Below are positions 35,021-41,751 of a DNA stretch of 64,000 nucleotides, piece after piece. The position numbers and the translations under genes were made by a program. The number at the start of each line of letters is the position of its first letter. The first letter of the stretch is position 1. This DNA is from Cellvibrio sp. PSBB023 (GTDB taxonomy: Bacteria > Pseudomonadota > Gammaproteobacteria > Pseudomonadales > Cellvibrionaceae). The stretch covers positions 1,798,001 to 1,862,000 of the forward strand of contig NZ_CP019799.1 in assembly GCF_002007605.1 (NCBI RefSeq), given 5' to 3'. The notes below the pieces were generated by a model. That model was not told the DNA's origin. It did no database searches and saw only the letters and a program-made list of their open reading frames with translations.

Positions 35021-35460
35021 TCTTCTTTCTCTGCACACTTTAGTTTTTCGTTACCCAGCTCTAGGTCTGCACTAAAGTTTTTGGATTCAACCGATTGAAA
35101 GCAAACCAACTCATGATTTTGACCAAACTCCGAAATTTGGTATTGGGCATCTGCGTCAGTCAGCAGCTTATTTAAACGGACAACTACACCTTTATGATCA
35201 TTTTTTCTTAGCGCATGCCTTCCATAAATTACTGTGAATTTATTTTCAGGTAGGTTTCCACTTACTATTTTTTTAACCTTTGCTTCGTACAAATAAAATG
35301 TGGACCACGTATGACAATCTTCTTCATTGTCTCCGTAGCACATAACACCAGCTGTCTTTCCAGTGTCTTTGATAAACTTTAGGTCAAGTTTTGCAATTAG
35401 CTCTTCAGAATGGCAGAAGCTTGAAAACAGAACTGCAACGATAGCGATTATTTTTTTCAT
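35014..35460 (-). CDS. Cassette gene: exported protein of unknown function
   Basis: 148 residues with a signal peptide (KKIIAIVAVLFSSFCHSEE; SSFC could be a weak lipobox). The mature part is mixed alpha/beta with three further cysteine-containing patches ('VMCYGDNEEDCHTW', 'LVCFQSV', 'LKCAEK'), suggesting disulfides in the periplasm. Not recognised. Its stop codon overlaps an attC-like site, and only 33 bp of half-attC separate it from the preceding cassette gene. Confidence 0.65.
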   Translation of the reverse strand: MKKIIAIVAVLFSSFCHSEELIAKLDLKFIKDTGKTAGVMCYGDNEEDCHTWSTFYLYEAKVKKIVSGNLPENKFTVIYGRHALRKNDHKGVVVRLNKLLTDADAQYQISEFGQNHELVCFQSVESKNFSADLELGNEKLKCAEKEEL

Positions 35461-35493
35461 TGATAACTCTAAGGCCGCGATAAACGGTGGTTT
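35461..35493. repeat. Half attC remnant between two cassette genes
   Basis: The 33 bp, with the preceding codons, match the right half of the full attC at 38897-39010 (minus-strand reading TTAAAAACCACCG, then TTATCGC, then TTA). The complementary left half is missing, so two cassettes seem to have been fused by a deletion. The stop codon TAA of the upstream gene lies inside the remnant. Confidence 0.6.
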
Positions 35494-35928
35494 TTAAGGC
35501 TCTTCGTACTCTACTTCAATTTCAAATGGCGCCCTTGCTTTACAGTCTTCAGGGAAGATTCGTTCTATTTTTTTAATGCTTTTAATTTCTACGTTTCTTT
35601 CCCATGGCTCACCAGCCAATCCCCACCCTGCGCGCCCCTCTCCTGCTATACGCCCCACAAACTCTACATAAATAGGTTCTCGTATTTTGGCTTTTCGAAG
35701 AGCGTACTCATTTGAAATGTTCGTATTACCCACGTCAGTGAAACTCATTCCTTTGCTACCCGAGCACGAGAAAAAGCCGATAAGTTCTTCGTCATCAATA
35801 ACATAACCAGAAAATGCACTCCACTGATCCGAATAGCTCTTTTCATGGAAAACATACATGCCTGCTCCAGTAAAAACAGTAAGAACAGCGCATATATAAA
35901 AATAAGTAGAAATTTGGTTAAAGTTCAT
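35494..35928 (-). CDS. Cassette gene: membrane-anchored protein of unknown function
   Basis: 144 residues starting at the ATG at 35928, which immediately follows an attC site; the longer ORF would run through the attC palindrome. One N-terminal membrane segment ('FYICAVLTVFTGAGMYVFH') and a polar domain ('LIGFFSCSGSKGMSFTDVGN', 'EPIYVEFVGRIAGEG', 'EDCKARAPFEIEVEY'). Similar short anchored proteins occur often in integron cassettes of marine and soil bacteria. No function recognised. The 3' end runs into a half attC, so the last codons may not be original. Confidence 0.65.
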   Translation of the reverse strand: MNFNQISTYFYICAVLTVFTGAGMYVFHEKSYSDQWSAFSGYVIDDEELIGFFSCSGSKGMSFTDVGNTNISNEYALRKAKIREPIYVEFVGRIAGEGRAGWGLAGEPWERNVEIKSIKKIERIFPEDCKARAPFEIEVEYEEP

Positions 35929-35934
35929 GACTGC

Positions 35935-36018
35935 CTTAACGCCCGTAGCACGCGCGGCCTTGTAGTGGAGGCGCAGCCGCAACGAAAAGGCCGTCGCTGT
36001 ACCTGCGCTTGTTAAGAG
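35935..36018 (-). repeat. attC site of the GNAT cassette
   Basis: In minus-strand reading TCTTAAC AAGCGCAGG ... CTACGGGC GTTAAGG, with complementary internal arms (GGCC/GGCC, GCGCAG/CGCGTG region) and a loop near 'TTCGTTGCGGC'. The GNAT stop codon TAA is part of the first core box, as typical for cassettes. About 84 bp. Confidence 0.8.
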
Positions 36019-36476
36019 GCGACCTGCTTGCACATGACATCGACCGTCACTCCTTTATATTCGCATCGCTCCATATGACGCCAGCCCAGCTTCTCATAAA
36101 GCTTCGAGGCGAACTCGGTGTAGAGATACCATGTACTGATATTTGAGCGAACCGCCTCATCTTCGCATCGAATAATCAATTCGGTTGCTATCCCTTGATG
36201 CCGGAAGCCCTCCTTTACGTAGACGGCCGCCAACCAAGGGGATAGATCTGGTTTGGAGTCCATATCGTTCTTTACAAGCGCAGCGGAACCAACAAGCTGA
36301 TTTCCTGATATTGCAATAAAGATTGAAGGAATACCCTCTCGCCCCGCGGCGTTAGCGATTGCTTCTGCTCGCCCGTCCAAAGTAAGCGATGGATTCAAAT
36401 GCTTCCATTCTGCATGGTGGAGCTCAGCCAACTCAGCAATGAACTCTTTTTTATCAGCCAGAGGAACGATTTCCAC
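36012..36476 (-). CDS. Cassette gene: GNAT-family N-acetyltransferase
   Basis: 154 residues with the GNAT acetyl-CoA-binding motif ('AAVYVKEGFRHQGIATELI', Q-x-x-G-x-A) and the C-terminal 'ASKLYEKLGWRHMER'. 'ELAELHHAEWKHLNP' at the N-terminus is common in one acetyltransferase subgroup found in integrons. GTG at 36476 is chosen because AGAGG lies 8 bases upstream and an insertion sequence begins 18 bp before it; the ORF's longer TTG start lies in IS DNA. Substrate unknown; aminoglycoside or amino-acid acetylation is possible. Its attC follows. Confidence 0.85.
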   Translation of the reverse strand: MEIVPLADKKEFIAELAELHHAEWKHLNPSLTLDGRAEAIANAAGREGIPSIFIAISGNQLVGSAALVKNDMDSKPDLSPWLAAVYVKEGFRHQGIATELIIRCEDEAVRSNISTWYLYTEFASKLYEKLGWRHMERCEYKGVTVDVMCKQVAS

Positions 36477-36519
36477 AGTCTTTGCCTCTGGTCCTACCCA
36501 CAAAAAGTAGACACTCTAA

Positions 36520-37389
36520 CTATGCAGCTAGCGCTGCCCTTCGTTCAAACTCAGCGGGTGCCACATAACCAATACTGGAATGTCGGCGCAAGCGATTGTA
36601 GAACACTTCAATGTATTCAAAGATACTGGATTTAGCCTCATCAATCGAGTGAAATTGCTGGGTATAAATCAACTCTACTTTCAAGCGACTAAAGAAGGAT
36701 TCCATCGGCGCATTATCCCAACAGTTGCCTTTCCTACTCATACTCGGAGTGGCTCCATGACGCACCATAAAATCAATATATTTTTGCGCCCGATATTGAA
36801 CACCTCGATCAGAGTGGATGATTAGTCCAGGTTGAGTTTCCCGACGTTCAAACGCCATGCGTAATGCATTGGTGACCAGCGCCTCTGTCATACTGGTATC
36901 CAGCGACCAACCGACAATACTGCGCGAATATAGATCCATTACCACCGCCAAATAGAGCCACTGCTTTTCAACCCAGATATACGTAATATCCGTTGTCCAC
37001 TTCTCATTAGGTTTGTTCGCGCCAAAGCGACGCCAGAGTAGATTCTCTGACACGTTGTGCATCGTCAAGGCATGGCTTCCATAATTAAACGCCTTACCGT
37101 TGTGGGCCTTTAAACCCTGTAGTTTCAGCACATTGGCAACAAAGTTCACTGAACAAGGATAACCTATGGCCTGCAACTCTTTGGCGATGCGCGGCGCACC
37201 ATAGCGTGCTTTGTAAGTCGCATAGGTGTCCATAATCTGACGCTCGCGGCACTCCCGCTTCTGCTGCCGCTGGCTCTTTTCCCCCCGAACAGCCCAGCGA
37301 TAAAAGCCACTGCGAGAAACGGACAATACACGGCACATTAGCGTTACCGAAAATGCCTCCAGATGCTCACGAATTAATGCGTACTTCAC
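36520..37389 (-). CDS. IS3-family transposase OrfB (integrase core)
   Basis: 289 residues with the DDE catalytic triad in an rve domain: Asp in 'WTTDITYIWVEKQWLY', Asp in 'IIHSDRGVQYRAQKY', Glu in 'APMESFFSRLKVELI'. The N-terminal HTH_21 segment begins 'YALIREHLEAFSVTLMCRVL'. The GTG start overlaps the OrfA stop (GTGA). It can also be produced as an OrfAB fusion by -1 frameshifting at the slippery site in orfA, since the -1 frame is open into this gene. The reading frame is uninterrupted. Confidence 0.93.
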   Translation of the reverse strand: MKYALIREHLEAFSVTLMCRVLSVSRSGFYRWAVRGEKSQRQQKRECRERQIMDTYATYKARYGAPRIAKELQAIGYPCSVNFVANVLKLQGLKAHNGKAFNYGSHALTMHNVSENLLWRRFGANKPNEKWTTDITYIWVEKQWLYLAVVMDLYSRSIVGWSLDTSMTEALVTNALRMAFERRETQPGLIIHSDRGVQYRAQKYIDFMVRHGATPSMSRKGNCWDNAPMESFFSRLKVELIYTQQFHSIDEAKSSIFEYIEVFYNRLRRHSSIGYVAPAEFERRAALAA

Positions 37390-37694
37390 TCGTGCTGGTT
37401 CGCAAAGTACGCAGCTGCCTTTTTTAAGAAGGCCAACTCTTTTTCAAGCTCTGCATTTCTTCGCTTTAATTGACGCAGCTCATCACTTTCATTTTTTGAA
37501 TAATCGACCCCCGCCACCGAATTGAATTGCTTTTCAGAAAGACGGGTAAACTGACGGCGCCAGTTGTAAATTTGCTGTGCACTAATACCGAGATCCCGCG
37601 CTACTGAAGCAGTGGTATTGCCCTCCTGCTCTGCGCGTTTAACGGCTTCGCGGCGAAACTCTTCGGTATAAGCTTGTGTTTTTTTACGTGCCAT
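37386..37694 (-). CDS. IS3-family OrfA (HTH_8 DNA-binding subunit)
   Basis: 102 residues. Helix-turn-helix 'NTTASVARDLGISAQQIYNW' for terminal-repeat recognition, then a leucine-zipper-like helix ('ESDELRQLKRRNAELEKELAFL'-type heptads) for multimerisation. ATG 37694 has GGAGG about 9 bases upstream. The slippery heptamer A-AAA-AAG lies in phase at 37419-37425, 30 bp before the orfB start codon, which is the classical -1 frameshift signal of this IS family. Confidence 0.9.
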   Translation of the reverse strand: MARKKTQAYTEEFRREAVKRAEQEGNTTASVARDLGISAQQIYNWRRQFTRLSEKQFNSVAGVDYSKNESDELRQLKRRNAELEKELAFLKKAAAYFANQHE

Positions 37695-37760
37695 AGTGAG
37701 CACCTCCATATAGGGTTTTCTAACTATACAGGGTGTCTACAATTGGTGGGTAACTCGGCC

Positions 37761-37893
37761 TCTTAACGCCTAGTTCAGCGGCAGTTTTTAAGTTGTGGTT
37801 TTATGGAATACTTTTGCGCAGCAAAACCATAAAGCCGCGACTTAAAAACTTTCCAGCACACGAAGTGTGCGATGCTGGAACGACTTGTTATGT
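37761..37893 (-). repeat. attC site (133 bp)
   Basis: Minus-strand reading: ACATAAC, AAGTCGTTCCAGC, a long imperfect palindrome (AAGTCGCGGCTTTATGG against its complement, loop near TGCTGCGC), GCTGAACTAGGC, GTTAAGA. Core boxes and L boxes pair as in integron attC sites. It begins 2 bp from the stop of the gene ending at 37895. Confidence 0.85.
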
Positions 37894-37894
37894 G

Positions 37895-38344
37895 CTATAC
37901 ATATTTTGGTCTTTTTCCAGCTTTAATTTGACGCGCAAGCCAAATTATTATTGGCGTGCCGAGAATGCTTGGTAAGAACCATATAAAAATATTACCGGAG
38001 CCAAAATTTACAACTAAAACTGCTGTAGCCATGGCTATAAAAGAGCCTGCTTGACCTGTTAAGTGAAACCGAAGCCAATTACGCCATTTTAATTTGGCCG
38101 CAAGAAAGCCAACCAGGGCAAAAGCATAGGAAAAAAGTGCAATAGGTAAAAACCACCATAGGCGCTCCCAATTTAGCAAGGATAATGCTACAGCCGATAG
38201 AGAAAGCATTAGAAATAGCCAGTGGTAAATATTACCCAAAAGCGTATGTATGCCTTTACGCTTTTTAGATGCAAATGCACCGAAGCCGATTACCAAGCCT
38301 GCGGCTCCGCAAAATATATGCAAAATTAATATTATAATTTCCAT
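37895..38344 (-). CDS. Cassette gene: multipass membrane protein (DUF2306-like)
   Basis: 149 residues with four or five TM helices. The pattern 'LHIFCGAAGLVIGFGAF' then 'KKRKGIHTLLGNIYHW' (conserved His and Gly spaced as in DUF2306 proteins) suggests that family; a second His-Gly pair is in 'FHLTGQAGSFIAM'. Function of the family is unknown. Followed directly by attC, preceded by attC, so a textbook single-gene cassette. Confidence 0.7.
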   Translation of the reverse strand: MEIIILILHIFCGAAGLVIGFGAFASKKRKGIHTLLGNIYHWLFLMLSLSAVALSLLNWERLWWFLPIALFSYAFALVGFLAAKLKWRNWLRFHLTGQAGSFIAMATAVLVVNFGSGNIFIWFLPSILGTPIIIWLARQIKAGKRPKYV

Positions 38345-38372
38345 ATTTAAGATAATTTTTCAGCCTAAGAAA

Positions 38373-38502
38373 ACATAACGTTAAGCACAACGGCAGTTTG
38401 TAAATTGCGCGTTGTGAAATACTTTTGCGTAGCAAAACAACATAAGCGCGACTTACAAACTGTTCAGCACACGAAGTGTGCGTGCTGCAACGCTTGTTAT
38501 GA
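38373..38502 (-). repeat. attC site (130 bp)
   Basis: Very similar in form to the site at 37761-37893: minus-strand TCATAAC, AAGCGTTGCAGCACGC, palindrome with AAGTCGCGCTTATG / TTGTAAATTGCGCG arms and the shared 'CACACTTCGTGTGC' loop-proximal hairpin, then CGTTATGT. It starts 3 bp after the stop at 38506. Confidence 0.85.
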
Positions 38503-38505
38503 GTT

Positions 38506-38883
38506 TTACTTTCCACCAAACAGCCTTGATATAAAACCTTTTTTTGGTTTTTTGTTTTCTCTAATACTCTCAATCTCTTGCCATACAGGATTAGCTGCTT
38601 TTTCTAAGGGGTCATGTATTTCAATAAGTTTATTTACCAGATTAAATGTTGTTTCATAATTTGATATTTCGTGCTCACAAACTTCTATTGATTTATCAAA
38701 AATGTAGGGAAATATTTTGCACCACACGGAGTAATATTTTCGACAGTATGTCTCTGTTCCGAATATTTGACCATGCGGGCCACATATAAGTGCGTGAGTT
38801 ATTGTTTTACGCCGGCCATTTATTTCTTTTGCTTTTTCGATTTGAGATTCGTTTAAAGTAACAAGAGTTAAATTATATTTCAT
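38506..38883 (-). CDS. Cassette gene: soluble protein of unknown function
   Basis: 125 residues from ATG 38883 (the longer ORF would extend into the neighbouring attC). There is no signal or membrane segment. Features: 'ITHALICGPHGQIFGTETYC', aromatic-rich 'KYYSVWCKIFPYIFDKS', and a basic C-terminus ('KPKKGFISRLFGGK'). AT-rich with codon use unlike the flanking chromosomal genes. Not recognised. Confidence 0.65.
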   Translation of the reverse strand: MKYNLTLVTLNESQIEKAKEINGRRKTITHALICGPHGQIFGTETYCRKYYSVWCKIFPYIFDKSIEVCEHEISNYETTFNLVNKLIEIHDPLEKAANPVWQEIESIRENKKPKKGFISRLFGGK

Positions 38884-38896
38884 TTTTGTGGTTTTC

Positions 38897-39010
38897 TCAT
38901 AACGTTGCGATAACCGGTGGTTTTTAAGTAGCACTTTTGCCATAAAATGGAGCGAAGCGGAATGGCAAAAATGCTACTTAAAAACCATCCGGTTGATTGC
39001 CTTGTTAGCT
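38897..39010 (-). repeat. attC site (114 bp)
   Basis: Minus-strand reading: AGCTAAC, AAGGCAATC, then an almost perfect long stem (ACCGGATGGTTTTTAAGTAGC against its complement) capped by a 'CGCTTCGCT' loop, ending CGCAAC GTTATGA. The best-formed palindrome in the array. Starts 3 bp after the stop at 39013. Confidence 0.88.
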
Positions 39011-39012
39011 GC

Positions 39013-39387
39013 TTACTGCCAATTTTTAATTGCTCTTTCTATATGCTTTTTCTCAACCAATTCAAAATTACTTAGGCACCATTTTAAAAAAGACAGCACG
39101 GTTGATTTTTGCTGGCTGTTACAGAGGTGCTTGAAATTAAGGTGACTATTTGCAGTGTCTTTAGCTCTACCATATTCGGAAAGACAACTCAAAGTATATG
39201 AGCAGACAAGATTACCGTTTTCTTCTCCGTGCTTCATGCACCATTTCAAATAAGCTGGAACAATAACCATAAGGTCTAGTTCACCCTCAATTTCCATTAA
39301 ATTCGGGTTGCGCTCAATAAATTCTTCCGTTATGACTCCGTCAGAGAATTTACCGAATGCATTTTCTATTTCTTGCGATATATTCAT
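39013..39387 (-). CDS. Cassette gene: soluble protein of unknown function
   Basis: 124 residues, no signal, predicted mostly helical ('SQEIENAFGKFSDGVITEEF', 'MVIVPAYLKWCMKHGEENGN', 'LSFLKWCLSNFELVEKKHIE'). The two W-C-x helices look like a repeated unit. Not recognised. Most upstream cassette still carrying a gene; its own attC follows, and a further attC lies before it. Confidence 0.65.
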   Translation of the reverse strand: MNISQEIENAFGKFSDGVITEEFIERNPNLMEIEGELDLMVIVPAYLKWCMKHGEENGNLVCSYTLSCLSEYGRAKDTANSHLNFKHLCNSQQKSTVLSFLKWCLSNFELVEKKHIERAIKNWQ

Positions 39388-39399
39388 TTTTTTGGGTTC

Positions 39400-39543
39400 A
39401 GCTAACAGTTTATTAGACGGCTACAGCCGTATATCACTTTTATTTGACTTCACCAAATTGAATTAGTCAATTGTTTCTATTGGCATTTATTGGAATGCTA
39501 AAGCCTCAATAAATCAGATATACGGCGCGAGCCGTTTATAGCG
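39400..39543 (-). repeat. attC-like site at the right end of the array
   Basis: A long imperfect palindrome: GGCTACAGCCGTATATC on one arm and GATATACGGCGCGAGCC on the other, with terminal AGCTAAC (plus strand) and GTTTATAGC. Loop of about 100 bases is AT-rich. It would be the attC of a cassette whose gene has been lost; to its right begins the xylan cluster and no integrase gene is found. Confidence 0.6.
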
Positions 39544-39621
39544 AAAGACCAATTAAAGACTATCACACAAGCGAGCGCCAACAAAAATTTCACCTTATTA
39601 CCTACCCCCTTTAAAAAGGGC

Positions 39622-39648
39622 AAAAAAAACCCGGCGCGAAGCCGGGTA
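39622..39648 (-). terminator. Terminator of the esterase gene and xylan cluster
   Basis: Minus-strand ACCCGGC, TTCGC, GCCGGGT followed by eight T residues, 30 bp after the CE1 esterase stop. Confidence 0.88.
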
Positions 39649-39677
39649 AGCGTGGGGTGTACGACTACTGTTAAAGG

Positions 39678-41519
39678 TTAGAACTGACTGATAAATTTCC
39701 AGGCTTCTTGTGGAATCCAACTTTCTGGTTGACCAGCATCGTGTTGCGATGGCCAGTGTCCGCCATCAAATGCACACCAACGTACCGGGTAGCCCGCTGT
39801 ACAGCCCTGATAAGAGGTGCATATGTGCGTGCCGCTTCCGCGTGATGGTTCAAGCGGGTTTTGTGCGGTACATCTGTTGTTTCTGACAAAGCGATCACGC
39901 AGAGAGCGACCTTGGGAAATGCTCAGCACATTGTCATCCAAACCATGGGTCGCGAAATATGCGATTGGTAAGGTTCCGCCGTCACAACCGCTTAGCTGTG
40001 CGCCTGCATAGAGTGCAACACCACGGAAAACATTGGCGCGTGCACAGGCTACTGCATTTGACATGCCTGCACCGTAGCTAAAGCCGGTAGCAAAGATTCT
40101 GCTTTTATCGATACAGAAGTTGGACTGGATTTGATTCAAAATAGCATCGGTAAATGCAAGATCACGGCCACCGCTATTTGCCCAGCCTTTATCTATGCCT
40201 TCCGGTGCAATAAAGATTGTGCTGTTTTGCGCGAGGTTCCACAGGCCGTAATAAGGTGTTTCGGTTGCAGAACCATTACCGCCATTGGCAACTTGTGTAG
40301 CATCGCCGTTTAACCAGTGGTAACCAATAATCAAACGATAGGGATTTTGATTATTGTAGTTGTCCGGTACGCGCAGAATATATGAACGATTCAATCCATT
40401 CACATTGAGATTATGGCGGCCATTTTGTTGGCTGCGAGCTTTACCACATCCGTCACTGGGTATAGCGCCATTTGGATTGGTGGGTGTTGTCGGCGGATCT
40501 ATAACACCTGAGTATGGACCAATATGTACCCAATCCAGGTCTACATAATCTGTCGCGCCGACAGTGACGCGAATTTTTTGATAACCGGGTTTCAAGCGAA
40601 CCTTGCCCGCTGACCAGGTTTTAAATTCACCCCAGTTATTAACGTTCGGCACCTGGAAGGATTCAATCAGCGTGGTGTTGCACTGTGAGATTTTTAATGT
40701 GCGCCCCGTACCTACAGCACCGGAACGAATGATTACATCGTAATCGCCTTCCGTTTCGACGTAGACAGTGTATTCAAGCCATTCACCAGCAGTCATCCAG
40801 CCAACGGCGTGACCATTAGTAATGGTTTTGATGTCTACGCCGGTATCTGTGCGATAAGCACCGCCTTCGTTGGCCGCTGTGCTATCAAAGTAACCGGCAG
40901 GATCAAAATCTTCCGCCTGGATTGTTGCCGGGATACGTGGCGCCAGCATTTGAAATGCATTCTCTACCTGACTTGGACAGGCATTACTCGCCACACTCGA
41001 TGAGGTACGCGAGGACGATGAACTGGTACGCGATGATGAAGCAACAACAATAGATGAACTTGAACTGGAAGAGCTGACGACTGGCGTACTGCTTACCGAA
41101 GAGCTTGCTGGCGCAGTACCGCACAAGGTGCCATTAATTTGTGGACGCTCAGCGCTATTGCCGGTTTTTGTTCCCTGGAATCCAAATGAAATAGATTGAC
41201 CGGCAGCAATGTTGCCATTCCAGGATACGTTGGTTGCCGTGTATGGATTGTTACCCGATAGATTGGCATTCCAGCTATTGGTAATACGATTGTTGGCATA
41301 TTGCCAATTTACGCTCCAATTGTTGACGGCTGCGCCTGTATCATTTTTTACCGTAATACTTGCTACGAAGCCATTGGACCATTCATTGTCGACTTGGTAA
41401 GTACAAGCAGCCGATGCTGTTTGTGTCGCGAGGGCGATAGTAGCAGCCACCCCAAAATAGAATAACGATCGTTTTACATTACGCCAATTATCTGGGGAGG
41501 ATTGGTTTGATTTATACAT
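39678..41519 (-). CDS. Secreted CBM2-CBM6-CE1 esterase (feruloyl/acetyl-xylan type)
   Basis: 613 residues: signal peptide (1-37), CBM2 (about 39-133, cellulose/xylan binding), polyserine linker (135-178), CBM6 (about 185-335, 'TIQAEDFDPAGYFDST' to 'DLDWVHIGPY'), Pro/Thr linker, and a CE1 alpha/beta-hydrolase domain (about 355-613). The nucleophile is Ser481 in 'ATGFSYGAGMSNAV'; a His near 'CAFDGGHWPSQHD' completes the triad. It should remove feruloyl or acetyl esters from arabinoxylan. GGAT lies about 7 bases before the ATG. Last gene of the xylan cluster; a 230-bp AT-rich region upstream may hold its own promoter. Confidence 0.9.
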   Translation of the reverse strand: MYKSNQSSPDNWRNVKRSLFYFGVAATIALATQTASAACTYQVDNEWSNGFVASITVKNDTGAAVNNWSVNWQYANNRITNSWNANLSGNNPYTATNVSWNGNIAAGQSISFGFQGTKTGNSAERPQINGTLCGTAPASSSVSSTPVVSSSSSSSSIVVASSSRTSSSSSRTSSSVASNACPSQVENAFQMLAPRIPATIQAEDFDPAGYFDSTAANEGGAYRTDTGVDIKTITNGHAVGWMTAGEWLEYTVYVETEGDYDVIIRSGAVGTGRTLKISQCNTTLIESFQVPNVNNWGEFKTWSAGKVRLKPGYQKIRVTVGATDYVDLDWVHIGPYSGVIDPPTTPTNPNGAIPSDGCGKARSQQNGRHNLNVNGLNRSYILRVPDNYNNQNPYRLIIGYHWLNGDATQVANGGNGSATETPYYGLWNLAQNSTIFIAPEGIDKGWANSGGRDLAFTDAILNQIQSNFCIDKSRIFATGFSYGAGMSNAVACARANVFRGVALYAGAQLSGCDGGTLPIAYFATHGLDDNVLSISQGRSLRDRFVRNNRCTAQNPLEPSRGSGTHICTSYQGCTAGYPVRWCAFDGGHWPSQHDAGQPESWIPQEAWKFISQF

Positions 41520-41550
41520 AATTCAAATCCTTAGCGAATAATGAAGAAAT

Positions 41551-41573
41551 CCGCGAATGTTAACCATTCGCGG
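41551..41573. other. Perfect hairpin in leader of the esterase gene
   Basis: CCGCGAATG and CATTCGCGG with loop TTAAC, about 32 bp before the esterase start codon. It may be an mRNA leader stem or an operator. The AT-rich stretch 41590-41670 upstream is a probable promoter region. Confidence 0.5.
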
Positions 41574-41680
41574 CGATAGGATTGGGGTTTGCCGAGACCT
41601 GTTAATTTATTGTTATGATTTTTAATTTTTATTCATTCGATAAAATAAAAATTTTTATATCGCATTTATAGTGAGGGGAA

Positions 41681-41712
41681 TCTCCTATCCCTATATCAAT
41701 CGGGATAGGAGA
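41681..41712. other. Hairpin after the GH62 gene
   Basis: CTCCTATCCC and GGGATAGGAG with a 10-base loop, 40 bp after the GH62 stop. There is no T-run, so it may be an mRNA 3' processing or stabilising structure, or a Rho-dependent end. Confidence 0.5.
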
Positions 41713-41751
41713 AGTCTTATTGTGAAGAGTCACAAACCTTTACGATTTATG

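Larger units (their letters stand above)
36495..37752 (-). mobile_element. IS3-family insertion sequence, apparently intact (1258 bp)
   Basis: Two-ORF IS with imperfect 23-bp terminal inverted repeats at 36495-36517 and 37730-37752 (19 of 23 positions match, core GTAGACAC). The length is normal for IS3 elements. No clear target duplication: TCC flanks the left end and ACT the right. It sits between the attC at 37761 and the GNAT start, so it inserted at a cassette junction. The exact ends would need comparison with other copies. Confidence 0.88.
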
